Positions 1-13,528 of a stretch of 64,000 nt of DNA are shown piece by piece. The notes beneath the pieces are model-generated. The model was not told the DNA's origin and searched no databases. It worked only from the letters and a program-made list of their open reading frames with translations. Source of the DNA: Brevipalpus yothersi (taxonomy: Eukaryota > Arthropoda > Arachnida > Trombidiformes > Tenuipalpidae); the NCBI GenBank assembly GCA_003956705.1, contig QZCP01000734.1, positions 101,613 to 165,612 of the forward strand, in the 5' to 3' direction. Positions within the stretch are counted from its first letter, which is position 1. Each line of letters begins with the position of its first letter. A program made the translations under genes and the position numbers.

Positions 1-1175
1 GACAATACTGGGACTCAAGATACAGAGAATGTATTTCTCTGTCCTTAACTAACTTGACGTGGAGTATTGCAACAGAATTGGCCATACTTTAGAATGAATT
101 TTTCGTATTCAAATTTTTATTATCATCTCAAAGAAAACCAGAGAGGAAAACTTTGATTCATAATTAAACACTTGAGACCAGCGAAAGATCAATTCTTTTT
201 AGTCTCTAATTGCGACTGAACGTTTTGCTAAGCGGCAATAATCACACTAATTGAAAGCTGTTGCTCCAGCTCTTACCATCCAGTGTGGGCTGAATAATTT
301 CCTGAATAATAACCAGAAAAAATATCCTATCATCTTCCAGATTTCCTGTGAGTTACAATTTCCAACAGCTACAATAAACTTGCTACGTTGCTGCTTAGAA
401 GAATGGTGAATCATTTGGAAACTATGTTCACAAATATTGTGTATTAGAATTCTTCGATAGCATAGAACAAAAGTAGGCTTCTTCTCTAGCTTGAACATGC
501 AGCTCGATGAGAAAAGTGTTTAGCTTCAGAGAGAATGAATAGAACAGTATGATCTCAGTTGTTCAAGTTTGTTGCGCAAATTGACCAAACATAAAGATGG
601 AACAGAGTAATTAGGGAAGGAAATGAGTTAAGTTTAGAGTCATACATGGTCCGTGAAACAGTCAATAAGTGATTCGAGAGAGGAAGAAAAAGCTCCCTTA
701 CTTTCTACCAGTCCATTAATTTTTTTTTTCATCTCTCTCTCTCACGCTCCGGAGCTCTATGAGTAACAAGAATCTCTTTTCAACTTCCCAACTTCCCTTG
801 ATGATGAATTGAGAGTGTGAATTGCTCCACTGAATAAAAGTGTGGAGAGGATAGAAGATGTGGAGAGTAGGGAAGGAAAAGTAGGAAAAATGTGAATGTG
901 AATGTGAATGTGAATGAGAGAGAGAGAGAAAGAAAAGTTAGTTGAAAGTTTTTCTGAGAAAGAATAAGGATTTCGTAAGAAGCAAGATGGACAAAATTGC
1001 AATCCTAAAAGTCATCAATTAGCAAGCATTTTGGGAAAACACGTTCGAAAAAGGTGCATTAAAAAAGATTTCATTTAAAAAACTATTGGACAACATGATT
1101 GGAGATGAGAGATTTTTTTTCGTTCACACTAAAAGGAGAAAAAGAAGAAGAAGATGGGGATAGGCAAAGTGAGAT

Positions 1176-1244
<69 letters not shown>

Positions 1245-1854
1245 AAGAAGAGGAGAGAAGAAATTCAAGAAGACATAAAAATTGCTGTAAACTGTATAAA
1301 ATGAATCCTTGATCCGGTTCTCGACATGTGAAGCGAGAGGAGGAAGCAAATTCTTCTTCCTCTCGATTGGGAATGTCAGAAAATGTGCTTACTATACACC
1401 ATTTTCAATCATCATCATTTTGGTCTTCGTTATCGTCTACTACTTTTCTTTCTTTCTATACTCTTCTCACACACACACATTTTAATCATTTCAACAACTC
1501 TGTTTTGTATGACGGTGTGTCTGTAGCAAATACGGTCAAACAAGTTCGAAAAGAAGCAAAGAAGCAGAGTGTTTAAGAATTTTTGAAAAGTATTTCGACA
1601 ATGTGTCAAGGAGGAGTGAAAAGAAATTATCACTTCTCGAAGAAAAGTCATAAATACACACACACACACAGTAGGTATATATAGCATAAACTAACTTCTA
1701 GAGAGGGGAAATGAAAGGAATTTTTTGCTTTCCACAAAATCAACTAAAATCAATTCTCAATTCTGATTAGAAGTTAAGTGAAAAAACTATTTCGAAAAAA
1801 GATAAGAGTATTCCATACATAAGTTAGAGGTGATATTTTTTCTTAGAATCATAC
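1..1854. other. Non-coding stretch, probably AGAP intron
   Basis: No exon can be supported here. The AGAP exon to the right ends with a splice donor reading leftward, so this stretch is most likely the start of a large intron of that gene. It holds a (GA)n run at 1181-1242, a (TG/CA) run near 1660 and short GA tracts. The small open frames are made by the repeats or show no recognisable protein. Confidence 0.6.
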
Positions 1855-2548
1855 CTTCTTGGAAAACTTTTTCCACATTCAATCCATAAGCTGCACAGGT
1901 TTCGAAGTAGGAACAATCTTTCTTCATCTCCATGGCTAGCTTTTTAGCTCTCACTTCATCAATCACACGACAACTGCCATCACCCATGGTGTCTTGTGTA
2001 CCAACCAGTATGATGGGTATATCATCGATAATACGATGTTCTCGAAATGAGGTAAAATAATTCCATACACAATTGAATGAGGCCTCATTGTGTAAACTGA
2101 ACACAAAAATGACAGCATCAATCCAATGACTGAATTGAGTTTCCGGTAGACCACCTTCATCTCGTATAAGTAACATATAACTTTTACCATCAACAGTAAC
2201 TTCTTTCTTAAATCGTCCACCTTCTGGCCATTCATCTTGTATATATGATCCGGTCAGATAACGATGTACCAATGCTGATTTACCACTTGATAAACTGCCA
2301 ACAATTCCCAATCGTAAATCGGTAACACTTCGACTTAATGTCCATTCTTGACTATTGACAAAGCTATCCTCAATACACACAACGTGTTCACGTATTTTCT
2401 GTCCCAAATTAATATCATCAATCAACTCTAACAGATCATAAATTGCGTATATTGATGGATGAACACTTTCGAATCGCTGTATTTCTTGCTTAATAGCAAA
2501 TGAGTCTTCTTGACTCTTGATCACCACTTGATCACTGTTGATCATCAT
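1855..2548 (-). CDS. AGAP1/CenG1A-like: AGAP / centaurin-gamma GTPase, first coding exon (partial gene)
   Basis: This exon encodes the N-terminal 231 residues of an Arf-GAP with GTPase, ANK and PH domains (AGAP family), which acts on Arf GTPases in endosomal traffic and the actin cytoskeleton. Seen: the family N-terminal block (EIQRFESVHPSIYAIYDLLE), the linker VNSQEWTLSRSV, the P-loop GSLSSGKSALVHRYLTG and the family form of the nucleotide motif, VGTQD instead of NKxD. The exon closes on ETCAAYGLNVEKVFQE, where the GTPase domain ends in relatives. The Met at 2548 follows stop-rich sequence. The exon ends at a GTATGA donor (phase 1) at 1854. PH, ArfGAP and ankyrin exons must lie beyond the left edge. 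The GTPase fold looks intact. Very sure of the family; ortholog assignment is by recall of similarity. Confidence 0.93.
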
Positions 2549-3995
2549 GATTTTTCTCTTCCACTCATTTCACACTTGATTCATGGCTTGATTTCTCTAT
2601 TGACCACAATATGCAGATCAAATTGTATTACCATCAAACACACATACAGACATCATCAACATCATTTGAATCATTTTCTTACAAACACACATCACACATA
2701 CATACACCTTCACACGGACAATATGATATACACATTACAAAAACATCATCATCATGCCAAAATGATCATCTTCTCCGAATCATTTTCTGGTGATTACAAA
2801 TGAAAAAAAAATTAATTCATATCTTACATAAATCACCGAAAAAGAAAACAAATTCAATTTACACACACATGATGATGAACACATGAAGACACAAAATTTT
2901 GTTTCTGTTTCAATCTTGAATCTAGATTCTTGATGAGAAAAATTTTTCAATATTTTCATGAATCTTTAAGCTTCAAGCTGCTTCAAGATGGTAGCACATT
3001 CGCGATCTTGGAAAAAAAATTTTTTTTATTTTGGATCGAAAATATTTTGAAAACAGCCGAAACTTGAGTAAACATTTGAGATTTGTTTTTAATCATTTTA
3101 ATTTGATTGTGTTTGAGTAGCAATTTAGTTGACCATTACCCTTGAGGATCATCATTTGGGATATCACTTTTCAATTTGAATAAATGGATTGTCTTCACAC
3201 TTTACCGTTATTGACAATACCTAAGCCGACTAATTCAACATTGTTTCAAAATCAGCTGTTAATGATTACACTTTATTTGATATCATATTTTTTGGAACGT
3301 AAACCGTGTCTAATGTGTGGGGCAATCATATTATTTTCAGCATATCTTTTGTGTGTCAATTTGAATGATAATTATATTTGATACTGGTATTGTATTCATT
3401 TTGGGATTACTCGTCTATGGGGGAAACATTGATGTTTTTTTTTCGGTTTTCATCATTGGTACATCAAGGAATGAGTGGTTCATCATTTCGAATTTCATTC
3501 ATTCATGATAATTATTGCTAATTTTTTTGGAATGAAAATTTTTTCTATTAATTGTTACAGCATCGCTTTTTTAAATATACTGTTAACATAACATACAATT
3601 TTACAACTCATGTCAAGATTCAAATACTACACTCCCATCGAGCGCTCATCGTATGGGTCTCATATTTGGTGGCGAAATTAATTGTGGAAATGTGCAATTA
3701 GTAGCGAAAATGGTTTTTTTTTCGAAGAAAATAATCTACAAATGAGATGTATATAAAATGCTATTGGCTTGGAAAAGATTTCACGTTTTTCATGGAAAAA
3801 GAAGATGAATAGGAAAAAAAGTGAAAAAATTCATAAGAAATGTATCTGTATAAAAACAATTTTTTCTCCTAAAATCTCTGATCACATCAACAAAAGGTTG
3901 GATAAAGAACTTTCTCAAACTCTACATCAAGATCTCACACATCCACCATCACAATCAGCATGATCTGGAGAGACGTCTTAGCAACATCATCATCA
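2549..3995. other. Intergenic, AGAP 5' flank to PLD 3' end
   Basis: The stretch between the AGAP first exon and the PLD stop codon contains CAT/ATC-rich simple sequence (2600-2790), A/T runs and no supported exon. The small plus-strand open frames at 2510-2803 and 3184-3381 lack splice context or recognisable protein features. Confidence 0.6.
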
Positions 3996-6900
3996 TCATG
4001 TCCACACGGTTTGCGGTACAAGTGAGGCCTTGGTTCCTGGAGATGGTTCCAAGTTTTCATTTTTCAAAAAATTTAAAGGAAAAGTCACCAAATGACCTCG
4101 TATTTGTGCTATCTTTTCCTTGGCTCCTGTCGGATTCTTATCAACTGGCCAACTTTTTAACTTCCATTGCTTCAATTGCTCATATGTGTGCACATCATCA
4201 CTCGGAATGGCGCCAAACATTGTATCATATATTTTGGTATTGTTTTTTGCAATCTTTAGCCACACATCATTGTAAAATTTATCACTAATCGGATCTCTCA
4301 CATCGATTCGATTCTTTTTGCTCTTTCGATCGGAAACATTTGATTCATTCTTGTCAAACAAACCCAAATGTTCTCGAAATAAATAGCGTCTCAAAGAGCC
4401 CGTAAAACGACCACTTTGATACGGTTTACCATTCATCAGACCATCCTCCATCGCCATATCACGTACCACACAGGCCACTTCACTGTCTCGATAGCCAGTT
4501 AAGCTTCGATCATTGATATTACTCGATCCAATCAATGCCACACGATCATCGACGAGCATTATCTTACTATGTACATAAATAAGCTCGGTTATTGGTCGAT
4601 CATTGATTACTGAATGATTTCGAAGACTAAAGAAAGTGATATACTGTGATGTTTGATCTCCAATTTCTCGACTCAATCGTTGGATCAAAGAATCTGATCC
4701 TCGACAAATAGATTTCATATTCCAATGAGTGATCACTTCAAGGTTTGCACCCGAATTTGTTCCCAGTTCACCCTCAAATGCTGGCAACAAAGGTATGATG
4801 ACAAATACTCTGAACACTTGATTACTTCGATACGCTCGAATGATACGTCGAACCAGGGCTTCACCAACTTCGTTGATTACTTCACGAGGATGCTTCTTCA
4901 GACCACCAGAACGTGTGATGAAAAATTGATTCTCAATATAAATATAGTGCATTGAATTATCGATAATGTCAATGTATGCTTCATATATTGATGATTCATT
5001 GATCTTGGTACCAGTTGACCAGTCGGAAACACTTCGAACTATCTGACATTCGGCAGCAAAATCACATGGCCCATTATCGGCCAATATATCACTCGGATCA
5101 ACGGGATCTCTCCATTCATCCACATTGGTTGTCTTTGGTAGTAGCCAATCGTATTTATCATAAAATTGAGCCTTAGAACATTTGGTAAAATTCCATCTTT
5201 CAATAAAATGACGTGCTGCATCACGAGCCGCAAGACCTTTCACTTTCATACCGATATCATGCCACGGTAATCGTGGACATTTCATACGATCAATACTGTC
5301 CTCAAATGGCCGATTGAAATCGGACGGTTCTTTAATTATGTAATTGCAATAATCTTTTCCAATCCAAAATTTGTTACCACCCAACAGATTGCTGATACCT
5401 AGTTCACTTGGTGTTCGCTTGATTGCTACTCGTAATTCGGAATCAGGTGTATAATCTATTGATTCTAGGGAAGGATTACGATTTAAAGCAGCTCTATTTC
5501 GTAATCTTCTGAGACCCTGAAAGAGAGTGAGAGAAGTGCTGATTAATTTTCTAAGAGATCTTAGCTAATCATAATTCAATTATCTTACAGCTGTTATCTT
5601 GAACAATGTTTGAGTGCTAACGTTGGGCAGAACATTTGGTGGATCAGTCGATGATGGAACTGTTGATGTATTAGTATTATTGTTATTAGAGTCGTTTGGA
5701 GTTGGATTTGTATTGGCTGTATTGGATTGCATTGATAACACTTTGGTCACGATACTTGCGAATGCTGGAGTTGATTTAGTTGGCTTATTTGATTCATTTA
5801 AATTTGAGTCGATTCTGTATGAATTAGGAATGGCACCGTTATTAGTTGTCGCTACGGATGATGGTGTTGATGATGATTCGGTTTTCGGATTATTTGATGG
5901 TCTTTGCCCAATTTCATTGCCACTCTTACTAGGAACGATATTATTAGAGTTTTTATCTAGAGAGATACTTGATTTATTGAGAGTTGATGATGAAGATGAT
6001 GATAATTTTCCCGATATATCGCCTAAGTCTACCAAGCGATGCTGAAAAGTGTCCCAACGACCGTAACACAGATCAATGCCAGATATGAAGGCAATATTCT
6101 GATCGATAATAACTGTCTTTTCATGATGAGACCAAAAGATTGGGGCACCTTTAACGATATCTGGATGACGGAGAACTTTGATATTGGAATGTAGACCCAT
6201 TAGCACTCGTTTTGAGTATAAACTATCTATTTGAAGTGCCAATTCAAATTCTTTATACAACAATATGAACACTTTGACTCCTTGTTCCGCTTTACGACGT
6301 AGAATCATATCCAAACGCCATGTATCACCATGAATTATCGGACGCTTCATATATATCTCCGGACTTAGCCACCAATCTGTGATAAATATTTCCTCTTGTG
6401 CCATTTCAAGTGATTCAGCAACCGCTTCAAAGTATGATACACCATCGACATACCATTGGCATGGAGTATTTAGACGTGCCGGTGCAAATGAACCATATCT
6501 ATTTGATTGGGTATAATCTTTACACAGTGTTACGGCAGTTTTATTGATTGCCTCTACCCAATCAATGGCCAATCGGCGAGTCCAACAGCGAATGATTAGA
6601 TCACGAGATCGATTTGATATGCGTACTGAGTATACATCACCACTTAACGATGGATCATCAGTTGCCTTGAAAGATTGATCCATTAGGAGGACATTGCGTA
6701 TGGTGCCAGTTTTGGGATGAATATATGCCACAAATGTGTCCTTTAATATTAACCAACGTCGACGTCGATTGGGTGCCAACATTGATAATAAATATTTAGC
6801 ACGTATACAACAATTGATCATCACTCTGCCACCATCTTTTTTTTGCACATAACTTTCCAAACCTTTATGACCCAATTCACTGATAAATGAGAGACGACTA

Positions 6901-8830
6901 ATTTCCAAAAAATTAAGTGTCGCCTCGTGTTCAACGAACATGTCCATCATGAGCAATCGGGCAAGATATTCTTCTAATTGATGCTGTAGAATGGTATGAG
7001 AGAAAAAGAAGAGAGAGAGAGAGAGAGATGATATATGTTTGATTAATCAATTTGTTGGGGGTGAAAAAGTTTCCATTATCAATTGCCATCAATTGGTAAT
7101 AGTAAAGTACAACTTCCTGCTCTTGTTAGGTACAACTTTTTTCTCTCTGACTTAATTATTCAAAATTTTTCCAATCAAGAGGTGGATCAGACAAACTTCC
7201 CTAATGTCTAGAAAAACTATTTTCTTCCCAGTTACTCAACTTCCTCAAAAAGCACAATATCATGATTAATTGACTGATTACATCAGTTTCCTGAAATGTG
7301 TTGCCCTATTCAATTGTATCAGAATCTGAGAGGAAATTTATAGATTGATTCTCAAGAAAATTATTAGCTTATGATATTATTCGTGATATTGTAACTTTTA
7401 TCGCCTAGGTATCAGAATCTTCAGTCTCATCAAAAGAGATACATCCTAACTTTTCTCGCAATCAGATGCTGTAGAAAGTAAACTTGAGGTAATGCATTTG
7501 CATAACGTATCATCACGATAATCTATGTAGTTTTTCGTCTTTATGACAATAACTGATATTGAACCAAACTTGTCAAAGCTCATAAAGTCTATGGTATTTT
7601 GAATCATCTTTTTTTCTGGGAAATCTCTTGGTTGAGAGGACTTGAAACTTATCAAAATACGTCAAATAGAGTCAACTTAAGCATCAAACCAAACAATGTT
7701 TCAACTTACAGGTCTTTCTTTCTGTTCATCTTCATCTAAAAGTGAATCAGGCTTCACAGAAATTCGTGGCAATGATTTTTGATCACCATGATGTGTGCTT
7801 CGATGTCTGGTTGAATATCGACGTGATGCTAATGGCACTTTCAAGGATGCTTGAAATATTCTCAATTGTTGGTGGAGATACACAAAATTACTATGCTTCT
7901 TGACAATAAGCCACTTAAATGGTCCATGAGTGAGTTGAAATGTGTAACTGAGAATGACAAAAAAAAATAAATATAAATATATGATATACATATACATACA
8001 TGTATTTCAAAATATTGAATATAATCCATCTTGATCTAGATTGATCTCAAATTTAATGAAAAAATCAGAACGAATACTGATTCTGGAAAGGGTTCTATCT
8101 GTAACGGTCTTCTGGAATGATCAAACTGACATAGATGATATTTTTGTCAAGTTTGATGCGAAACTTTTCGTTGCATGCATCATAACATCTCGAAATTTTT
8201 GTCTCACAATTAAATTTCAATAGTCTGAGTCTATAAATCATTTTTAAGTGACTGAAATTGAACATATCTCACATCAAGATATACTCACAGATAATGATCA
8301 ATGTAATTGGCGCTTGGTGCATTCAATGAATCGATAAATTTGACTTGAATTGGTAAGTTTCGAATGAGGACTGGTTCATCAGGTGTATAAAATTCGGTGG
8401 GATTGCTGTGTATTCTCATGAATGGCAATGATAATTCTAAGAGATGAAAAGAAAGAGAGAAAAAGTTGATCATTATTCAAGCCCAAAATGTATGTATGAT
8501 CATCAAATGGTGAACATGATCAAGGATAGAAAAAAGAAAATAAATTGAACAATCATCATTTTCACAGATTGTTTTGAGACTGGCCAGAGAAAAATGATTG
8601 TAAGAGGAATGAAAAGTGGTTAACAACAAAAAATATGATCCCTAAATTAAATCAATTTATAGAGGAAGAAAAGCATATAAATAGAAGACTTTTTGAGAAG
8701 CAAAAATTCATTCTCGAATGCTTAAAATAGTTAAAATGCTTTGAATACCTTTGACTGTATTCTCAGAACCAGAAGGAATGTCTTCGTTCATTTGATCCAG
8801 TGGCACGTCGACAAAGCCTGAGTTATCCAT
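3996..8830 (-). CDS. PLD: Phospholipase D (PX-PH-HKD type)
   Basis: Hydrolyses phosphatidylcholine to phosphatidic acid and choline at internal membranes. Five coding exons, all phases closing: 8749-8830, 8289-8436, 7710-7947, 5589-6983, 3996-5516, giving 1127 residues, near the usual 1000-1100. Order seen: short acidic N-terminus, PX domain (about residues 28-165, ending HQLEEYLARLL), PH domain with WLILKDTFVAYI, first catalytic motif HHEKTVIIDQ (about residue 442), a long Ser/Asn/Thr loop (about 480-615), second motif VHSKIMLVDD (about 937) followed by IGSSNINDRS, and a C-terminus ending VPQTVWT. Both HKD motifs are complete, so an active enzyme is expected. The Ser/Asn/Thr loop sits where animal PLD1 has its variable loop. 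Start Met at 8830 begins MDNSGFVDVPLDQ and is followed by a good GTATTC donor. Confidence 0.95.
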
Positions 8831-11800
8831 CGCAATAATCACACTGACCACGCAGTAAATTGAACACTATTCACGATATGGATTTCTTTTTTTTTATGTC
8901 TTTTTCTTTTCAATTTAATCACAAAACCGATATAATTAACAATATTGCTCATTGGACAATGTTTCCGATAACAACTGGACCCATACTTTCACTTTGCATT
9001 GCAAAATACATGTGGAATCAGTAGCATTAGAAATAGATGTATAGAATGAAGAGTAAGAGAAATTAGTTGCCATCAAGTACAGAGATGATTCATATGATGA
9101 TGGTCACTACTCTGTGGTGGTCACTTTTTCTCTATGATGGTCACCACTTAGATTGGATCAATTTGTTGATAAAAATAATCACCACCATCTACGAGCTCTG
9201 TTCATATGGGTTATGTATATATATATTGAAAATATCTTTCTTGTCACTTACATTTTCTCTCAACATTCACACTTACACAGAGAGAAGAGAAAAAGTAGCA
9301 AACAAAAAATGAGATCAAACTAGCACACATACACACACACACAACTTTGAATGATGAAAATGAGGGAAACAGTCATGGCACTATTAATCAGACGAATGCA
9401 AGTATGATGATTCAATCATGCTCTCGAATGATTGGTGAGATCAGCGACATAAACTTATACACCATAGAAAAAGCTAGAGAGAGAGATGGAAATGATGATG
9501 AACATGGATGATGATTCACATACAGATACATATACACGTGATGATGGGAAGAGGATGGAAGAATGAAAAAAGATGGTTTAACGATCATCAATGGATGTAA
9601 ATGCGAATTTTTTCTTGGAATATTTCACTATCATTGTAATTGTGTGGATAAGTTCGTACTTGTCCAAAAGGCAGATGATTTATCAAAGAAAAACATGATT
9701 CCTATTCAACATTGTCTATGAACGTGGAATGTAGGTACACATCATGTTAATAACGTTACGCGGGAACAGTTAACGTGACTGTGGATATGTTGTAGTGACT
9801 ATATTTTTCGATTGAACAACCCTACTAGACAATTATCATGGTTGTTCACAAATCAATGTGAATGTATGTATGTATGTGTGTGTAAGTAATGCAATGATGT
9901 GAATGTAACCAGTGATTATTGCACTCATGGTAATCGGACACCGGCATTCGATAATAACTATGTGGTACACGTTGTATGTATGTTGGTGATCACTCGATGT
10001 GATGGAGCATCATTGATTAAGGGAAGAACAATGAAAATGGTGGAAAATATTTATCATGAAATCAGGTTAGAGTATTTTAAAATTGGAATGGAAAAACTTT
10101 TAACCATATACACACACAATCTGTGAAATTTTATTCAATCTTTCTTTTTCTTTTCCCAAATAAACAGTTTCTCAAGGAGAACGATAGTCACTTGTACACA
10201 CATTCACCTTAAAAGAAAAAGTAACGGTAAAAGAAAACAAATTGCGTCACTGATGGTGATAATATCGAGGCCGGTAAGTAAGTTGCTTGGTGCTACCAGT
10301 ATGGAACGATTGCCACCAAGATTAAAAGTGACACATATTCAGAAAGAAAAAGAGTACATCTACATTTAGATCTAAAATACATACATATTGTCATAATTTT
10401 GTGTTAAATATACATCAGAATGGTAATGTGAATGCAAAAAAATCAATTGAAAGAAAGTGTAGACCTACACTTTCATCTCTCAAGTGAACTGATTTACTTC
10501 AACACAAGTGAACTGATTTACTTCAACACAAGTGAATTGATAACGTTTATCAAGTGTTTCTTAATAGTTTCTCTCTACTCATCTTGGAGACATCTTGGAG
10601 ACAATTTTATCTTTTCTTATACCGAGAATCACCACTGATTATCACTGATTATCACCATTGGAATTTGAGAACGGTATTGATCTCAAGTGAATTAATTGAT
10701 AGTCAAAATCATTCGAAAAGCTGAGATGAAGGCGCAAAAGAGGATCATGACTGGTAAGTTGTACTTTGATTTTCTCAAATAATCACTAATCAGTGATGGA
10801 ATTTATGTTGATGATAAAATATATTCATGATCAATAGTTTACACCATTAAATTTTGCATACGAGATTAGTATATAACTGAATTTATAATAACAATTTGAT
10901 TATTTTTTCCAATCAGTTGTTGATGATACTTTTACGTATTAAATTTCGAGACTTGTGGTGTCCATCACGACATTCACTGATCAGTATGGAAAGTTGCATT
11001 TTTACCCTTGATTCGACTGTTGACGGCATGAGGATAAGAACTCACAAATCACTAGACATTTAATGATTAAGTGATCTCACTTTGTGACTTGGTAAATCTA
11101 TTTGATTTTGAGTCCTAAGATTTCAGTTTCCTTATGAGCCTCATCGCTTTACATCAAGTTGTACCTCTTGGACTTACCATTAATATTGCCTCAAGATAAA
11201 GATAGCCTTGAAGTATGCTGCAAGGCAGTTCTAACCAGAATTTCTTAGATGGGTACGTAAGAGGTATCAACAAGAAGAATGATATGATCGATGTTGATGA
11301 AATTTCATCAAGTTCCGAATTGATTTGAGATCCTATTTTGATGCTCTGATTTCCATTTTAGATAATTTTGCTTGCATTGCTTAGTCGCTCGGCTATTATT
11401 ATTTTTTCAACTCAATCGCCACGTATTGATAATCACTGTTATCAATTAGCGCTTTTTAAAAAATTTTGGAATGTATTCAAAAGCTATACCTATCTTACAA
11501 ATAAAAATTTATAGTTTTCTGATGCCATATCATGAAGAAAAACGCTTCTTATATTGAATTTTGATTAAAATAACGACTCTCTCATTATTCAGACACAATG
11601 ATGAGACCTCTGATCATTCTGATGGCATGGAATTGCTTTATAAAGAAGAATTGGTCAAAATTATAATGACAATGTAGACTTCATTCATCGAAGAAAGAAT
11701 AAATCAACGATTCAGAATGAATTCTTTGAATTTGATTCATTTTAATACCATAGATCACTCTATGATTGGATCTCACATCACATATTTAACATTTTGATGA

Positions 11801-11859
11801 GTCATAATATCAATCGATGAGCATCCTGGTCACTAGGACATTAGAATTTGTTGTTCTGG
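8831..11859. other. 3 kb intergenic region with a small tandem repeat
   Basis: No gene is supported. It contains ATG/CAT-rich simple sequence (9050-9560), TGTATG-type runs near 9860, and a 24-base direct repeat (see separate entry). The right end is the 3' side of the helical secreted-protein gene. Open frames at 9067, 9899 and 10432 on the plus strand show no signal peptide or domain. Confidence 0.55.
10482..10545. repeat. Short tandem repeat, 24-base unit
   Basis: Two complete head-to-tail copies of a unit beginning AAGTGAACTGATTTACTTC (10482-10505 and 10506-10529), followed by a partial copy. A related AAGTGAATTAATTGATAG piece recurs near 10685. Confidence 0.8.
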
Positions 11860-12785
11860 TTACTCTGAATTTTCCATGGCAGCTATAGAATGAATGTACA
11901 TATATACATGTATATTAGAATCAACATTCACCATACGTTAACTGAAAAATCCTTACCAGAAATCATCTTGTTGACGGCCTCAAGTTTTCGACTCAATTGG
12001 GTCCAGTTATAACGGACATGTCGATATTCTCGTCCTGTTTCGGCTTTACCGTTTTGGGTGTTGAGAACCTCCAACTCTTGCTTGAGTCCATCAACATCAG
12101 CTTGATATTTGGCCTTCAAGTCATCAGAAATCGTTGAATCTTGCATGATTTTTTCAGCAGTCTCAATTTGACTCTTGGTTTGACTGTAAAGAATTTCCCA
12201 TGCAAGATCTTGCTTACCACTACGGCCAGTAGTTTGGGTTGAGAGAAGGCTTTGCTGGAATTCGGCAATCTTGGTAAGGATGAATTCTTCACCCTTGTTG
12301 AGAACCTGATAAGTGAAGAATCAATTGTACTCCATGTAAATTGGGTCCATAAAGCAATAGGGAATAGCAATTAAGGATATCTGTATGGAGCTTACAGTGT
12401 TAGCGTTTTCAGATTTTGAGTCAAGGAATTTTCGTGCCATTTCCAAAACACTGAGCATTCCTTTTTGGAGAAGATCACCAGCCTTCTTGGTTCCATCATG
12501 AGCTTGATCAAGAGCAGAATTTGCTGATTTTTCGAGCTCGTCAATTAGTTTGATCATCTGTTGTCGCACAACAACAGGATCCTGACCGAATTTTTTGACC
12601 AATTCGTCCATCTTCTCGAAAGCAGCATGACTGCCTGATGATAAATGATCATAATAATTTTTATAGAGAAAATTTTGATATATTATAGTAGTTCTAGTAT
12701 TATCAATACAAACGTTCATTTACTAGACTGATTACTTACTTCCGAAGAAGGCCAGAACAAGTACGAAAACTGCGAAAAATTTCAT
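11860..12785 (-). CDS. Secreted amphipathic helical protein, paralog 1
   Basis: Family not recognised. Exons 12740-12785, 12396-12634, 11957-12305 and probably 11860-11882, giving 218 residues. The signal peptide is clear (MKFFAVFVLVLAFFG, then SSHA). The mature chain has no Cys and is almost wholly predicted amphipathic helix rich in Lys, Glu, Gln and Leu. Exon 1 uses a GTAAGT donor with the ATCATCAG acceptor at 12635, matching the phase-1 first intron of its neighbour. The last exon adds only AAMENSE; if its donor at 11956 is not used the frame instead runs to a stop at 11928. Residues KKAGDLLQKGMLSVLEMARKF resemble KKGGDFARGVLGVATEFGRF in the gene at 13529-14039, so the two are probably tandem duplicates. 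An exchangeable lipid-binding helix bundle (apolipophorin-III-like) is one possibility only. A TATAAA lies at 12857-12862. Confidence 0.8.
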
Positions 12786-12856
12786 CTTCACTAAAACGAT
12801 GGATTTATTAGCTCTAACAAGAGACTTATGATATTGATTCGTGTCAATCTGTTAGC

Positions 12857-12862
12857 TTTATA
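12857..12862 (-). promoter_or_regulatory. TATA box for helical protein gene 1
   Basis: TATAAA on the minus strand, about 72 bases before the start codon at 12785. Confidence 0.5.
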
Positions 12863-13528
12863 TTCAGACGTGTAATTTTAATTGTCTCCAACTACAGTGG
12901 TCACCTGTCCTTGAGATGCTCAGTCTCATATCACTCAGCATATCCATTAGACATCACAAAGCTTAGCGCTGCTTAGATCATTCCGCAACGCAGAGAACTT
13001 GACCATAATGATCAGTCCTAGATCACACCGTTTTGGCTTGTATTGCTTGGATTCAGAGGCTCATGGTTATGAATTTTCGATGATTTTCGGAAGTAAATCT
13101 CATACTTTGCTAGTTCAGTTTGCTAATTGAATCAAAATCATTTGCTAATGGAGAGAGTTGCATAATTAAAATTTCAGACAGTCTTGAAATGTGAAATCAA
13201 GTTCGCTGCATCATGTTTGAGTCTGGGAAAATTAAGCTGGATTACACTGAAAAGTATTCACTTTGCAATTTGAGCAATTTATAGTCATGGAATGGAGAAT
13301 ACATGATGATCATAATAATGATAATCATACTCTTTTTAAGGTGGCATTGTTGATGTAATTTTATTCGGATTGGATTAGAATTAGGAAATTTGGGCAAATT
13401 TTTCAGACAAAAATACGGATATCACAATTATTTGATCAACTCTTTCTGTATGTGTGGCTATAATTATATCGGGGAATATTTATTATCATTAATTCAGGTG
13501 GGCACAATAATGTTTATTATCATCTCAA
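12863..13528. other. Intergenic, nothing seen
   Basis: Spacer between the two helical secreted-protein genes. AT-rich, with no supported exon, repeat or RNA gene. Confidence 0.5.

Noticed and set aside
247..498. Minus-strand open frame as a further AGAP exon
   Set aside because: Its translation shows none of the PH, ArfGAP or ankyrin motifs expected after the GTPase domain.
5614..6045. 143-codon plus-strand open frame
   Set aside because: Antisense to the Ser/Asn/Thr loop of phospholipase D; low-complexity sequence keeps both strands open.
11928..11956. Reading through the donor to end helical gene 1 at 11928
   Set aside because: Kept as an alternative only: the GTAAGG donor and a good acceptor 74 bases on give a closed final exon, similar in size to other introns here.
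12736..12739. Alternative donor four bases further in exon 1 of helical gene 1
   Set aside because: Frame also works with the acceptor at 12631, but the GTAAGT donor with the ATCATCAG acceptor is stronger and gives the same phase as the paralog.
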